A DNA stretch of 64,000 nucleotides from Herpetosiphonaceae bacterium (GTDB taxonomy: Bacteria; Chloroflexota; Chloroflexia; Chloroflexales; Herpetosiphonaceae), in assembly GCA_026003835.1 (NCBI GenBank), contig BPHZ01000003.1, forward strand, positions 62,001 to 126,000. Reading direction: 5' to 3'. The notes beneath the pieces were generated by a model. The model made no database searches. It had not been told where the DNA came from and worked only from the letters and a program-made list of their open reading frames with translations. Made by a program: the position numbers and the translations under genes. This document shows, piece by piece, positions 1-8,284 of the stretch; the first letter of the stretch is position 1, and each line of letters opens with the position of its first letter.

Positions 1-70
1 CTAGCTGTCCACCAACCATTACGTGTTAGCAACAAAGATGGATGTGCTCGACCGTGGCCCTATTCAGACC

Positions 71-1150
71 TCATTCATTGCCTCTTACTGCATGAAGTGG
101 GCCATCGGCCTGGTTGGAGCCAAGGTGCGAGAGTTTAATCGTTTGGCGCGAGACAGCAAGCCGGAGGCTGGCGCCAAGATCGAGGCGTGGGCGCCGTGTG
201 GCAATCGCCTCCAGGGCACGATCGATCTGGGCAGCATCGAGGGCGTGGCCCGGACGCAGACGGGCCACAGCCTGGCGTAGAGCCAGCCGGCGCAGGGAGG
301 GTAGCAGCTCGTCCCACACGCTGCGATCAAAGACGATGGCGCCAGGCTGCTCCTGAGCAAGCTTAGGCCAGTGCTGCTCCAGCAGGAGCTGGAGATCGTC
401 CGCCTGCTGAGCGGCCAGCCGGGCCGTCCGGCCCAAGCTCTCCACAATGCGTGGGTTGAGCTCGCGCAGAAGCGGTAACACCTTCTGACGGATGCGTGTG
501 CGGGTGTAGCGGTCGGACTCGTTCGATGGATCGCTGGTGGGATAAAGATCGTTCGCCGCGCAGTAGGCTTCAATATGCCTGCGTGGAATATTGAGCAGCG
601 GTCGGACAAGTGCGGGGCCGATCTCTCGATCGGCGCAACCGCCAAGGAGGCGCCACGCAGGCCACTCAAGGCGTGGGCGCATGGCGGCGAGCCCCTCCGG
701 GCCTGCGCCACGGATCAGATGGTGCAGCAAGGTCTCAGCCTGGTCATCTGCCTGGTGGGCGACGACGACAGCGGTCGCCTGCCGTTCGAAGGCGATTTCG
801 GCCAGAAAGGCGTAGCGCACAGCGCGTGCTGCCGCCTGGATGCCCTCGCCGGTTGCCTCGGCGTGGGCGCGTACATCTCGCCACTCCACTGTCGCTGAGA
901 TGCCCCAGTGAGCGGCGGTGGTGGCGACCATGGTGGCCTCGCGTAGGGACTGAGCGCCGCGCAGGCCATGGTCGAGATGGGCGACATGCAGCCGCCAGCG
1001 CCATCCTGGCGCCATCCGCCAGAGGATATGCAGCAGAGCCAGCGAATCGGGGCCACCTGAGACGGCGACAACAAGGACTTCATCTGGCGAGAGCAGCCCT
1101 TCCTGGCGGATGGTATGCTCGACTTCTGGAAGCAGATCAGGAATGCTCAT
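71..1150 (-). CDS. tilS: tRNA(Ile)-lysidine synthase TilS
   Basis: Cytoplasmic enzyme that attaches lysine to C34 of the CAU-anticodon tRNA-Ile, using ATP, so that it reads AUA. The 359-residue protein has the N-type ATP pyrophosphatase P-loop SGGPDS at residues 31-36 and the family block HLDHGLRG near residue 59. The C-terminal third is short compared with the E. coli enzyme, as is common outside proteobacteria. The start ATG overlaps the stop of the upstream response regulator by 4 bases (ATGA), so the two are translationally coupled at the end of the two-component operon. Identification is firm from the P-loop and overall pattern. Confidence 0.93.
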   Translation of the reverse strand: MSIPDLLPEVEHTIRQEGLLSPDEVLVVAVSGGPDSLALLHILWRMAPGWRWRLHVAHLDHGLRGAQSLREATMVATTAAHWGISATVEWRDVRAHAEATGEGIQAAARAVRYAFLAEIAFERQATAVVVAHQADDQAETLLHHLIRGAGPEGLAAMRPRLEWPAWRLLGGCADREIGPALVRPLLNIPRRHIEAYCAANDLYPTSDPSNESDRYTRTRIRQKVLPLLRELNPRIVESLGRTARLAAQQADDLQLLLEQHWPKLAQEQPGAIVFDRSVWDELLPSLRRLALRQAVARLRPGHALDAAQIDRALEAIATRRPRLDLGASLRLAVSRQTIKLSHLGSNQADGPLHAVRGNE

Positions 1151-1785
1151 CGTTTCTCAAGCTCGATTAAACCCTGCTGTACTGCTATAGCGACGGCCTC
1201 TGTACGGTTGCCGGCGCCAAGCTTGCCCAAGATTGCGCTGACATGAAATTTGACGGTCCGCTCACTGATACGGAGCTGGGCGGCGATCTCCTTATTCTGC
1301 AAGCCCCCGGCTATCAGTTGCAGCACCTCAAGCTCGCGTCCGGTCAGCTGTGGTGCGGCTTCTTGACTGGAGCTGACACGGCGGATGAGCCTGGCGGCAA
1401 CAACCGGTTCCAGGAGTGAGCCGCCGGTATGGACGACACGAATCGCCCGGAAGAGCTCATCGCGCGGCGCTCCCTTGAGCAGATACCCCTGTGCTCCGGC
1501 CTGGACTGCTCCAAAAATGCGCTCATCGGTATCGAAGGCCGTGAAGACAATGATCTTCCTGTCGGGATGAGCGGCGCGGATGGCGCGCAAGGCATGCAGG
1601 CCGTCCATGCTGGGCATCTCCAGATCCAACAGGATGATATCAGGGTTGAGCTTTGCGGCCAGCTCGACCGCCTCGGCGCCACTGCTGGCCTCTCCGACAA
1701 CCTCGAAGTCAGGCTGCGTTTCGAGGATCGCCACGAGCCCCTGGCGCACTACTTCGTGATCGTCGGCAAGTAGGATTCGAATCAT
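1147..1785 (-). CDS. NarL/LuxR-family response regulator
   Basis: DNA-binding response regulator of 212 residues. The receiver domain (about 1-120) has the acidic pair DD at 8-9, phospho-acceptor Asp at about 54 (LLDLEMP) and the conserved Lys in YLLKG near 104. A LuxR-type helix-turn-helix fills about 145-205 (LTGRELEVLQ ... NKEIAAQL ... RTVKFHV). It lies 37 bases downstream of a histidine kinase on the same strand, which is its evident partner, and overlaps tilS. The signal is unknown, but the partner's GAF domain is rich in cysteine, which points to a redox or gas signal (inference). Confidence 0.93.
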   Translation of the reverse strand: MIRILLADDHEVVRQGLVAILETQPDFEVVGEASSGAEAVELAAKLNPDIILLDLEMPSMDGLHALRAIRAAHPDRKIIVFTAFDTDERIFGAVQAGAQGYLLKGAPRDELFRAIRVVHTGGSLLEPVVAARLIRRVSSSQEAAPQLTGRELEVLQLIAGGLQNKEIAAQLRISERTVKFHVSAILGKLGAGNRTEAVAIAVQQGLIELEKR

Positions 1786-1822
1786 AGCTTTTAGGCTGCG
1801 ACTTCCTTATCTTCAGCGGTCA

Positions 1823-3019
1823 TCAGCGCGGCGATGGCGCGCCGGGAGCGACAGGGATCTCAGCGCAGACAATGGTGCCGCTACCGGGAGCGCTCTGGAT
1901 CTGCAGCGTGCCCCCAAGCAGCCGGGCGCGCTCGTGCATCCCTGTGATACCAAACGAGCGATGAGCAGCATGGGCTTCAGCGGCCTGGCCGGGATCAAAG
2001 CCGCGGCCATCGTCGGAGATGGAAAGGATAGCGCAGTGATCGCGGAGCAGCAGCCTGATTGTGACGTGTCGAGCCTGGGCATGCTTGCGGACATTGACAA
2101 GCGCCTCCTGGGCAATCCGGTAAAGCCCCATCTCCATCCAGGTCGGCAGGCGCTGACCCTGGAGATCGGCACTGTAGTCGACAGCAATACCCAACTCCTC
2201 TGCGATCTGCTCGACAAGTGCGCCCAGAGCGATGTCAAGCGGCTGATCCTGCAACGGCGATGCGCGCAGATCCATCACCGAGCGGCGCGCATCTTCGAGG
2301 GAAGCCCGCGCCTGCTTCAGGGCGCGCTGGATCATCTGGCGGGCGCGGGTGGGGTTCTGCTCGATGAGCATATCGGCTGTCTCAAGCTGCAGTGTAATCG
2401 CCGTCAGCCCCTGGGCCAGGGTATCGTGGATTTCGCGTGCCAGGCGGGTGCGCTCATCGAGCGTCGCCAGCCGTGTCGCCTCCTCAAACAGGCGAGCGCG
2501 GGCGATAGCTGTACCGATCTGGTAGCCGATAGCGGAAAGCAGCTGGAGCGCCTCGGATGTGAACAGATCCCAGGTGGGGCTGACGACATTTAGGATGCCG
2601 ATGACCTGATCTTCGGAGCGCAGAGGCACTGAAGCGTGGTAGCGCAGACCGCGTTTATCGCCGATGGCGCTCTTGAGCCGGCTACACTCAACGATATTGA
2701 CCGCGGTTTGCAGCTGCCCCTCTTCGCAGAGACCCTGGCAGGCGCAGCTGCCCTGCCAGGGCGGGCCAGGATAGCGCATAGCCGGTGGGAGATCGTGGTA
2801 GGCGGCGAGCCGGAAGCGACCATCGGGCTCGCGCAGAAACACCCAGGCAGTTTCCAGCTCCATCAGCCTGGCGACGAGCGCCAGCGTTTCGTCGAGCGCC
2901 TGGTGTAAATGGACATAACGATTCAGTGTTTCTGCGATCGCTTTGAGTGTTGCCAGCTCGCGGTTGCGCCGCTCCAGCGATGTATTCCCTGCGCCGTTCG
3001 GCGGTGTCTCCTGCGCCAT
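1823..3019 (-). CDS. GAF-domain sensor histidine kinase (HisKA_3 type)
   Basis: Soluble sensor kinase of 398 residues. A short coiled-coil N-terminus leads into a GAF domain (about 40-175), then a HisKA_3 dimerisation helix with phospho-acceptor His in REIHDTLAQG, and an HATPase_c domain with N box NVRKHAQA and G box DDGRGFDP. The GAF domain contains a cysteine cluster (CACQGLC ... VECSRL), four Cys in about 25 residues. Similar sets bind Fe-S clusters in AirS-type sensors (established for that family; inferred here). I chose the ATG at 3019 because GGGAG lies just upstream; a GTG at 3034 is in frame but lacks a clear ribosome site. It pairs with the response regulator downstream. Confidence 0.9.
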   Translation of the reverse strand: MAQETPPNGAGNTSLERRNRELATLKAIAETLNRYVHLHQALDETLALVARLMELETAWVFLREPDGRFRLAAYHDLPPAMRYPGPPWQGSCACQGLCEEGQLQTAVNIVECSRLKSAIGDKRGLRYHASVPLRSEDQVIGILNVVSPTWDLFTSEALQLLSAIGYQIGTAIARARLFEEATRLATLDERTRLAREIHDTLAQGLTAITLQLETADMLIEQNPTRARQMIQRALKQARASLEDARRSVMDLRASPLQDQPLDIALGALVEQIAEELGIAVDYSADLQGQRLPTWMEMGLYRIAQEALVNVRKHAQARHVTIRLLLRDHCAILSISDDGRGFDPGQAAEAHAAHRSFGITGMHERARLLGGTLQIQSAPGSGTIVCAEIPVAPGAPSPR

Positions 3020-3055
3020 GAGGCTCCCTACCACATAATCCCCACGTCTTCAGGC

Positions 3056-3061
3056 ATTATA
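3056..3061 (-). promoter_or_regulatory. Possible -10 element for the two-component operon
   Basis: On the minus strand a perfect TATAAT lies about 37 bases upstream of the kinase start. No good -35 hexamer is present at 16-18 bases, so this may be an activator-dependent promoter or chance. Confidence 0.3.
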
Positions 3062-3096
3062 GCATGTCTGTGGAGGCGCTACCGATAGCAGCCATG

Positions 3097-3948
3097 CTAC
3101 TTGCTTTGGGATGGTGGCGCCGGGCAGGCGAGCGCGGCAAGCGCAGCGGCCCATTCATCGTCGTCGTGGGCTCGCCGGGCGCGAAAGGTGATGCCGAGGG
3201 TGCCATATGCTGCGGCGCTGCTGGACTGAGGAGCGCCTGCGAAAACGTCGCCCCGCCAGGTGATTGCAAAATCGACGAAGCCGGCGGCCACGACCGTGGC
3301 CTCAAGCTCTGCCTCCAGCAGAGCGCCGGCAATTCAGCCGGTCCATAGGTCGATCTTGCGCCTGGCGCTCTCGGGGATCGCCCGCTCTACCAGAATATCG
3401 CCGATCTGGAGCCGCCCGCCGGGCTTGAGCACTCGCGCCATTTCATGCAGAACTGCGAGCTTGTCCGGCATAAGGTTGAGCACTCCATTCGAGATGACGA
3501 CATCGGCCCAGCCGTCGAGGACGGGCAACGCCTCGGCGTAACCTTCGCGAAACTCGGCGTTCATGATGCCTGCCTCGGCGGCGCTGCGGCGGGCTTTTTC
3601 CAGCATAGCCGGAGTCATATCAATGCCGATGACTTTGCCGCCGGGACTGACCATACGCGCGGCGATAAGGCTGTCTAGACCAGCGCCGCAGCCGATATCG
3701 ATACCATGCTCGCCTGGCTTGAGTGTGCCAACGCTGAAGGGATTACCTGTGCCGGCGAACGATTCAAGCGAACTTTGAGGAATACCCTCCAGCCAGGCAT
3801 CAGCATAGCCAAGCATCCGCGCTAGCGGGAGGCCCGTGTGAAAATGAAAGCCACGCTGTGGTTCAAGAGCTACAAGCTCGTACTCCTCGCGGATTGCGTG
3901 CCGTAGCTCTTTGATATCAAGCTGTGGCTGTGTTCCCTGCCTATCCAT
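3097..3948 (-). CDS. ArsM-like SAM methyltransferase, predicted selenoprotein (in-frame TGA)
   Basis: SAM-dependent class I methyltransferase resembling arsenite methyltransferases. Motif I is DIGCGAG, followed by GIDMTPAM, and the typical tail GAPQSSSAAAYGT lies past the TGA. The frame is open from 3948 to 3097 except for TGA at 3334-3336 (residue 205 of 283). The flanking residues, DLWTG before and IAGALLE after, match a family motif in which I recall Cys at this place (the As(III)-binding Cys of ArsM, in GC-I/V-x-GAL). Truncation at the TGA would remove the conserved C-terminal quarter. A SECIS-type hairpin follows directly. The second ArsM cysteine, after motif I, is absent (GLDSLI), so arsenic need not be the substrate. 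Start ATG 3948 follows AGGAG; an ATG at 3969 is also in frame. It lies downstream of the OsmC-like gene. Confidence 0.85.
3306..3336 (-). promoter_or_regulatory. Predicted bacterial SECIS element (methyltransferase)
   Basis: Reading the minus strand: TGA, 9 nt, arm GCTCTGC, loop TGGAG, arm GCAGAGC. The stem is 7 perfect base pairs (3318-3324 with 3306-3312), the loop starts 16 nt after the TGA and has G at positions 2 and 3. This matches the accepted bacterial SECIS geometry (loop about 16-37 nt from UGA, G among the first two loop bases). Confidence 0.82.
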
Positions 3949-3976
3949 AAGACTATCGCTCCTCTGCATAAAGGGC

Positions 3977-4004
3977 CAGCAGGCAGACCAGGGTCTGCCT
4001 GCTG
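3977..4004 (-). terminator. Strong hairpin between the OsmC-like and methyltransferase genes
   Basis: Thirteen perfect complementary bases (CAGCAGGCAGACC at 3977-3989 with its reverse complement at 3992-4004) around 2 nt, in practice a 12-bp stem with a 4-nt loop. On the transcript it follows the OsmC stop and is followed by GCCCTTT, a weak U tract, only about 28 nt before the methyltransferase start. It may be a partial terminator that lowers downstream expression, or an mRNA-stability element. Confidence 0.55.
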
Positions 4005-4019
4005 CAACTGGAACTCGCG

Positions 4020-4586
4020 CTATCCTGCCAGAGTAACTGTCACCGAGACAGGGTTGCGAATAATATCCAGCACCGGCGAGGTTTTTTGAACGTATTCGCA
4101 GAGCTCTTCGATCTGCTGGCGCGACGCATCGCTCTTAACCCTGTACGAGAGCCGGATCTGCTGATAGCCGGGGCGCTCCTTGTCCGAGAGGCCAAGGAAG
4201 TTGTGGAGATCAAGGTCGCCCTCTAGGTTAAACTCCAGGCTCTCCACCTTGATACCTTGGGCCGCGGCGTTGTAGATAAACCCGACCGCCAGGCAGGAGG
4301 CAAGCGCGTGCAGCACTGTCTCCACAGCATTCGGCCCGGCGTTTGTGCCCAGCAGCACCGGTGGCTCATCGCCCTCCAGTACAAAGGGCTCAGTGCGCGA
4401 GGTATCCTCTGCTCCAGCTCCGTAGAAGCCCTGGATCCTTGTGCGCGAGTGAGCGCCACTGATCCACTCAGTCTGTGCGCGGAAGGTGAACTGGGCAAGC
4501 TCCGGGCGATCCTTGACCGCGTTGATCGTGCCGATGAGTTTGTCGACATTGACGCCGTTGACGTATGTTTTCGCCTGTGTTGCCAT
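4020..4586 (-). CDS. OsmC/Ohr-like peroxiredoxin-type protein
   Basis: OsmC-family protein of 188 residues. Family members reduce organic hydroperoxides with a reactive cysteine pair. Visible: HALASCLAVGF with the first reactive Cys in the central helix, and ELCEYVQKTSPVLDIIRNPV at the C-terminus with the second conserved segment, where Cys sits in ELC rather than the more usual CP. A perfect AAGGAGGT precedes the ATG. Selenocysteine-containing OsmC-like proteins are known in other bacteria, but this copy uses ordinary Cys codons. It sits between two genes with in-frame TGA, which suggests a shared role in thiol/selenol or arsenic chemistry (inference). Confidence 0.88.
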   Translation of the reverse strand: MATQAKTYVNGVNVDKLIGTINAVKDRPELAQFTFRAQTEWISGAHSRTRIQGFYGAGAEDTSRTEPFVLEGDEPPVLLGTNAGPNAVETVLHALASCLAVGFIYNAAAQGIKVESLEFNLEGDLDLHNFLGLSDKERPGYQQIRLSYRVKSDASRQQIEELCEYVQKTSPVLDIIRNPVSVTVTLAG

Positions 4587-4610
4587 AACTGACCTCCTTG
4601 CTGCTACATT

Positions 4611-4634
4611 GCAGGACAGGCTTTCCTGTCCTGC
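4611..4634 (-). promoter_or_regulatory. Leader hairpin upstream of the OsmC-like gene
   Basis: Perfect 10-bp inverted repeat (GCAGGACAGG and its complement) with a 4-nt loop, ending about 25 nt upstream of the OsmC start codon in its 5' leader. No U tract follows, so a regulatory or mRNA-stability role is likelier than termination. Confidence 0.5.
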
Positions 4635-4717
4635 CCGACCTCATTTGTCCCAGCATAGATCAGGCATCTCCCAGGACTCTTACACCGGCCTTACCTGGAG
4701 CTTGCGGGGTACACAAT

Positions 4718-4738
4718 AGCCGGGACATGTGCCCGGCT
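4718..4738 (-). terminator. Possible terminator after the SARP/TPR regulator
   Basis: Stem AGCCGGG / CCCGGCT with a 7-nt loop, followed on the minus strand by ATTGTGT. It lies 90 nt beyond the regulator stop and upstream of the OsmC-like gene. The U tract is weak. Confidence 0.4.
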
Positions 4739-4828
4739 GTGAGTCATGGAGAGAGGATATGGAGCTTCCAATCAATTGGCGATCGAGTCGCGTAGATCGT
4801 GCCAAACATCTGGCTGAACGGTCGAAGC

Positions 4829-7800
4829 CTACTCGTGTGTCGTGGTCCCAGCAGCGGTTTGGAGGGTAGCCAGCGCTGCGCGACAGCGAGTGGCATCGTA
4901 CTCATTGCCGGCGGCGGTGAAAGCGGCTCTCGCCTCTTCATAGAAGCGTAGCGCCTCGTCGAGGCGGCCCTGGGCGGCAGCCAGCTCGCCAGCCGCCTGC
5001 CGCGCCATGGCAATCCAGGTTCTGCTGCTGTACTTCGCAGCAGCCTGGGCGAGCTGAGTGCAAAAGTCCTCCGCCATGGCGCAGTTGCCCTGAGCGATAT
5101 ACACGCTCACGGCGGCGGGCAACAGGAGCGCATCGCAAGTAGCACAGTTGCCGTGGCGCTGGCCCATTGCCAGACCGAGGGCCAGGTACGAGCTGGCGGC
5201 ATCCACATCGCCGGCCTGTAATCGATTGCGCGTCATAGCAGCATAGAGGCGCGCAAGGCAATGGGCGCGCATAGTGGCGCGTTCTGCAACGGCCATCCCC
5301 TCCTCAAAGGAGTTCATGGCTGGATCCAGCTGGCCCTGAGCTGTCTGGAGCACGCCCAGGCGTTGCCAGGCCAATGCCTCGCCGGAGGCAGCGCCAAGCT
5401 CGCGGTAGAGTTCAATCGACTCCAGCAGCGCCGCCTCTGCCTCCTTCCAGTGCCCGGCCTGGAATTCAAGCGCGCCATTGAAGCATTGACACAGGGCAAT
5501 AGCGCGCGGCGCATTCATCCGCTGTGCCTGGCCCAGCGTTGTGCTGACCATCTGCCTGACCTCTTCATAGCCTGTATCACCATACAGGTGATACTCCCAT
5601 AGTCAAAGGTGAACATCGAAGGCATCAGTCACATCCAGGCCGGGGCCAGCAAGTGTGCTACGCTGCTCCTCGTACCCAAGGCCGGCCTGCCACTCGCCAA
5701 GGGAGTGACAGGCGAGCGCCAACATTTCGAAGGCGCGGGCGATGGCCGCCGTCTCGTTCAACCGCTCGGCGACGATCAGGCTGCGTTCTGCAACCTTAAA
5801 TGATTCCTGGTACTCATTGCGGTGCCAGTGGAGCTGCGCGATGTTATAGAGCACATTGGCAAACTCAAGGGTGTCTCGTTGGTTCTCGCCGAGCTCGTCG
5901 AGCGCCTGTTGTAAGTGCGAGGCGGCTTCCTCCAGCCGGCCCGCAGTGAGCAAGCCCATAGCCGCAAGCCTGCGGATGCGAGCCCGGTCCGCCGGAGCTG
6001 GCTGCCAGTGTTCGCTCCTCACGGTCAGCGCCCGCTCGAGCGCCGCTACAGCCTTTGGCGTATCTGCCAGCAGCTTGTAGTATTTGCCGAGCGACTCCAA
6101 CAACCAGAAGCATTGGCGAGGGTTTTCCTCGCCGCCGAGCGACTCCAGCAGCGCCAGCGCGCGCTCGTAGTAGCCGATTGCTACCTCGAAGGCGTACATA
6201 CGCGCTGCTTTGCGCCCCGCCTTGATCAGGTGGCTCAGGGCTCGCTCGGGCTGATCGCTCTGATCGTAGTGGAAGGCCAGTGCCTCGATCTGCGCATCTA
6301 GCCGGGCTGGCCTGCCGGCGCAGAGCGCCTCAATCGTCTCCGCTGTCCGGCCATGCAGCCAGGCCCGTCTTGCACTGCTGAGGGAGTCGTAGAGCGTGCG
6401 GCGGATCAGGGCGTGCCTGAAGCGATAGCCGGCGGATGTCTCTTCCAGGAGTTGGGCGGTGAGGGCGGCATCGACGGCGTCGAGCAGGACCCGGTCAGAC
6501 AGCGCCGCGACGCCGCGCAGCACATCAAAGCTGAACTCCGGGCCGATCGCCGCCGCCGTTGTAAGCATCGTTTCAACTTCACGGCCGAGGCGGCTGACAC
6601 GCTCGTGGAGTAGCCCGCTGAGGCCCTCCGGCACCTGCAGCCGCTGACCTGGCCGTCGTCGCCAGCACCCAGCGTGCTCCTCGATCTGTCCCGCTTTCTG
6701 TAGAGCCGTGATGATCTCCTGCACGAAAAAGGTGTTTCCCTCGGTGATCTCGTACACTGCCGCCGTCAGCTCGGGATCGACATCTCCACCAAGGATATGG
6801 GCAAGCAGCAGCGCCACAGCATCTTGTGGGAGCGGGTCAAGCTGTATGGTTTCGCTAATCCGCTCGCGGTAGAGCGCGTTGAGCAGCATATCGAGCGGGG
6901 TTGCAGCAGAGGCGACAGCATCGGTACGGTAGGTTGCGAGCAGGGCGATAGGAGCGGTGCGCGCCTGCCGTGCCAGGTAGTGAAAGAGTCGCAGACTGGT
7001 TTCATCGGCAGCGTGGAGATCGTCTACTAGCAGGACTAACGGTCTGCTGGCGGCGATATTGACGAGAAATGAAGCCGCGGCTTTGAACAGCGCCCAATGG
7101 TCTTGCTGTGGATCGCCGGAGCGTTGTCGTTTGAAATGGGTGATCGGATTCTCTTCGGATGAACGGGCGAGATCGGCGAGGTAGCGGTCAAAGGCTTCGA
7201 TAAAGGGCTGGTAGGCCAGCCTCCCTTCCTGTTCATAGGCGGCACCCTGTAGCACTGCCATGCCCTGACTGGCAGCAGCGGCGAGCGCCTCTCCTGCGAG
7301 GCGCGTTTTCCCCACACCCGCTTCGCCGGCGATGAGAAACGTTCCCCCCCGCCCACGTCCGATCGCCATCAGCCAGCGCCGCAGGGCCTTCATCTGCTCG
7401 TCACGCCCAATCAGCGGCACGCCTGGCTGAGCAGTGGGGGCGAGCGGGGTCAGCGCAGGCGTGGTAAGGCCTGTATGCTGTGCGCCAAGCTCGCCGCTCT
7501 GAATGCGCTGATAGAGCTGAGTTGTTTCTAGAGAAGGTGGCACATCGAGTTCAGCGGCGAGCGCATCGACACATGCCTGGTATTGGCGCAGAGCATCGTG
7601 GCGACGGCCTGCGAGCGCAAAGGTTTGCATCAGTTGGCGATGGACCTCTTCGTCGGCAGGATCGGCGGCGAGCAGCGGGTTGAGGAGCGCAAGGGCGCCG
7701 GCGTAGTTGTGGGCGTTGCGCCTGTAGTCCGTCAGCGCCAGGCAGGCCTCACGAAAGGTGCGGCGCAGGGACTCGCGTGGAAGAATCGTCCACTCGGCGT

Positions 7801-8245
7801 ACAGATTATCGGGGAGCAGGTCGCCCTGGTAGAGGTTGAGCGCCTGCTCAAGCTGTGAGGCATACTCGGCGGTCAGCGCCTGGAGGCTTTGCGAGCAGAG
7901 GCGCTCAAATTCGACGGCGTCGACCCAGACTGCTGTGCCGAGCGAGAGAATACCGCTATCAAAGGTGATAATCTCGTGAGCCGCTCCCGGGCCGAGCGCG
8001 GCGTCAAGAGTCTGGCGCAGAGCGTGGAGCGTGCGATAGAGGTTATTGGCGCCGGAGTCGAGCGAGGCTTCGGGCCACAGGAAATCGATCGCCTGATCTT
8101 TGACCAGGCGGCGCTCAAGTGCCAGCCGCTGGAGGAGCGCAGCGGCCTTGCGTCGAGACCACCTCGACGCCTGGATGATCCGCTCTCCTCTGGCTACCTC
8201 AAAGCGGCCAAGCAGGAAGATGCGGATGGGTGGTCCTCTCTGCAT
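4829..8245 (-). CDS. SARP/AAA-ATPase/TPR transcriptional regulator with in-frame TGA (predicted selenoprotein)
   Basis: AfsR/SARP-like regulator of 1138 residues if TGA at 5603-5605 is decoded (residue 881). Order: winged-helix DNA-binding domain (about 5-95), bacterial transcriptional activation domain (about 105-245), AAA/NTPase domain with Walker A GEAGVGKT near 307-314 and Walker B LVLLVDDLHAAD, a helical region, then TPR repeats. Before the TGA comes FDVHL, after it LWEYHLYGD; the same frame then continues for 240 codons of good TPR sequence. I recall Cys in relatives (HLCLWEYHLYGD). A SECIS-type hairpin follows the TGA. The TPR tail also has a CxxC (NCATCDALL). Start ATG has AAGGAG upstream. 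It lies 39 nt after the SRPBCC gene. The alternatives are a TGC-to-TGA nonsense mutation or a natural stop giving an 880-residue protein without the tail. Confidence 0.82.
5574..5605 (-). promoter_or_regulatory. Predicted bacterial SECIS element (regulator)
   Basis: On the minus strand: TGA, 8 nt, arm GTATCACC (5587-5594), loop TGTAT, arm GGTGATAC (5574-5581). The stem is 8 perfect base pairs, and the loop begins 16 nt after TGA with G at position 2, the same geometry as in the methyltransferase gene 2.3 kb away. A competing 7-bp stem (CCTGTAT/ATACAGG) overlaps it. Confidence 0.75.
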
Positions 8246-8284
8246 AACGCTCCTTCACTGCCGGCAGTAGCGTACTGCTCGACG

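Noticed and set aside
3334..3336. TGA in the methyltransferase as another sequencing error
   Set aside because: All errors recognised in this window are indels, mostly in homopolymers; this would be a substitution with no frame change, and it coincides with a Cys place and a SECIS-type stem.
5603..5605. Natural end of the regulator at this TGA
   Set aside because: The following 240 codons stay open in the same frame and continue the TPR pattern, and a SECIS-type stem sits at the right place; a true stop remains possible but is less likely.
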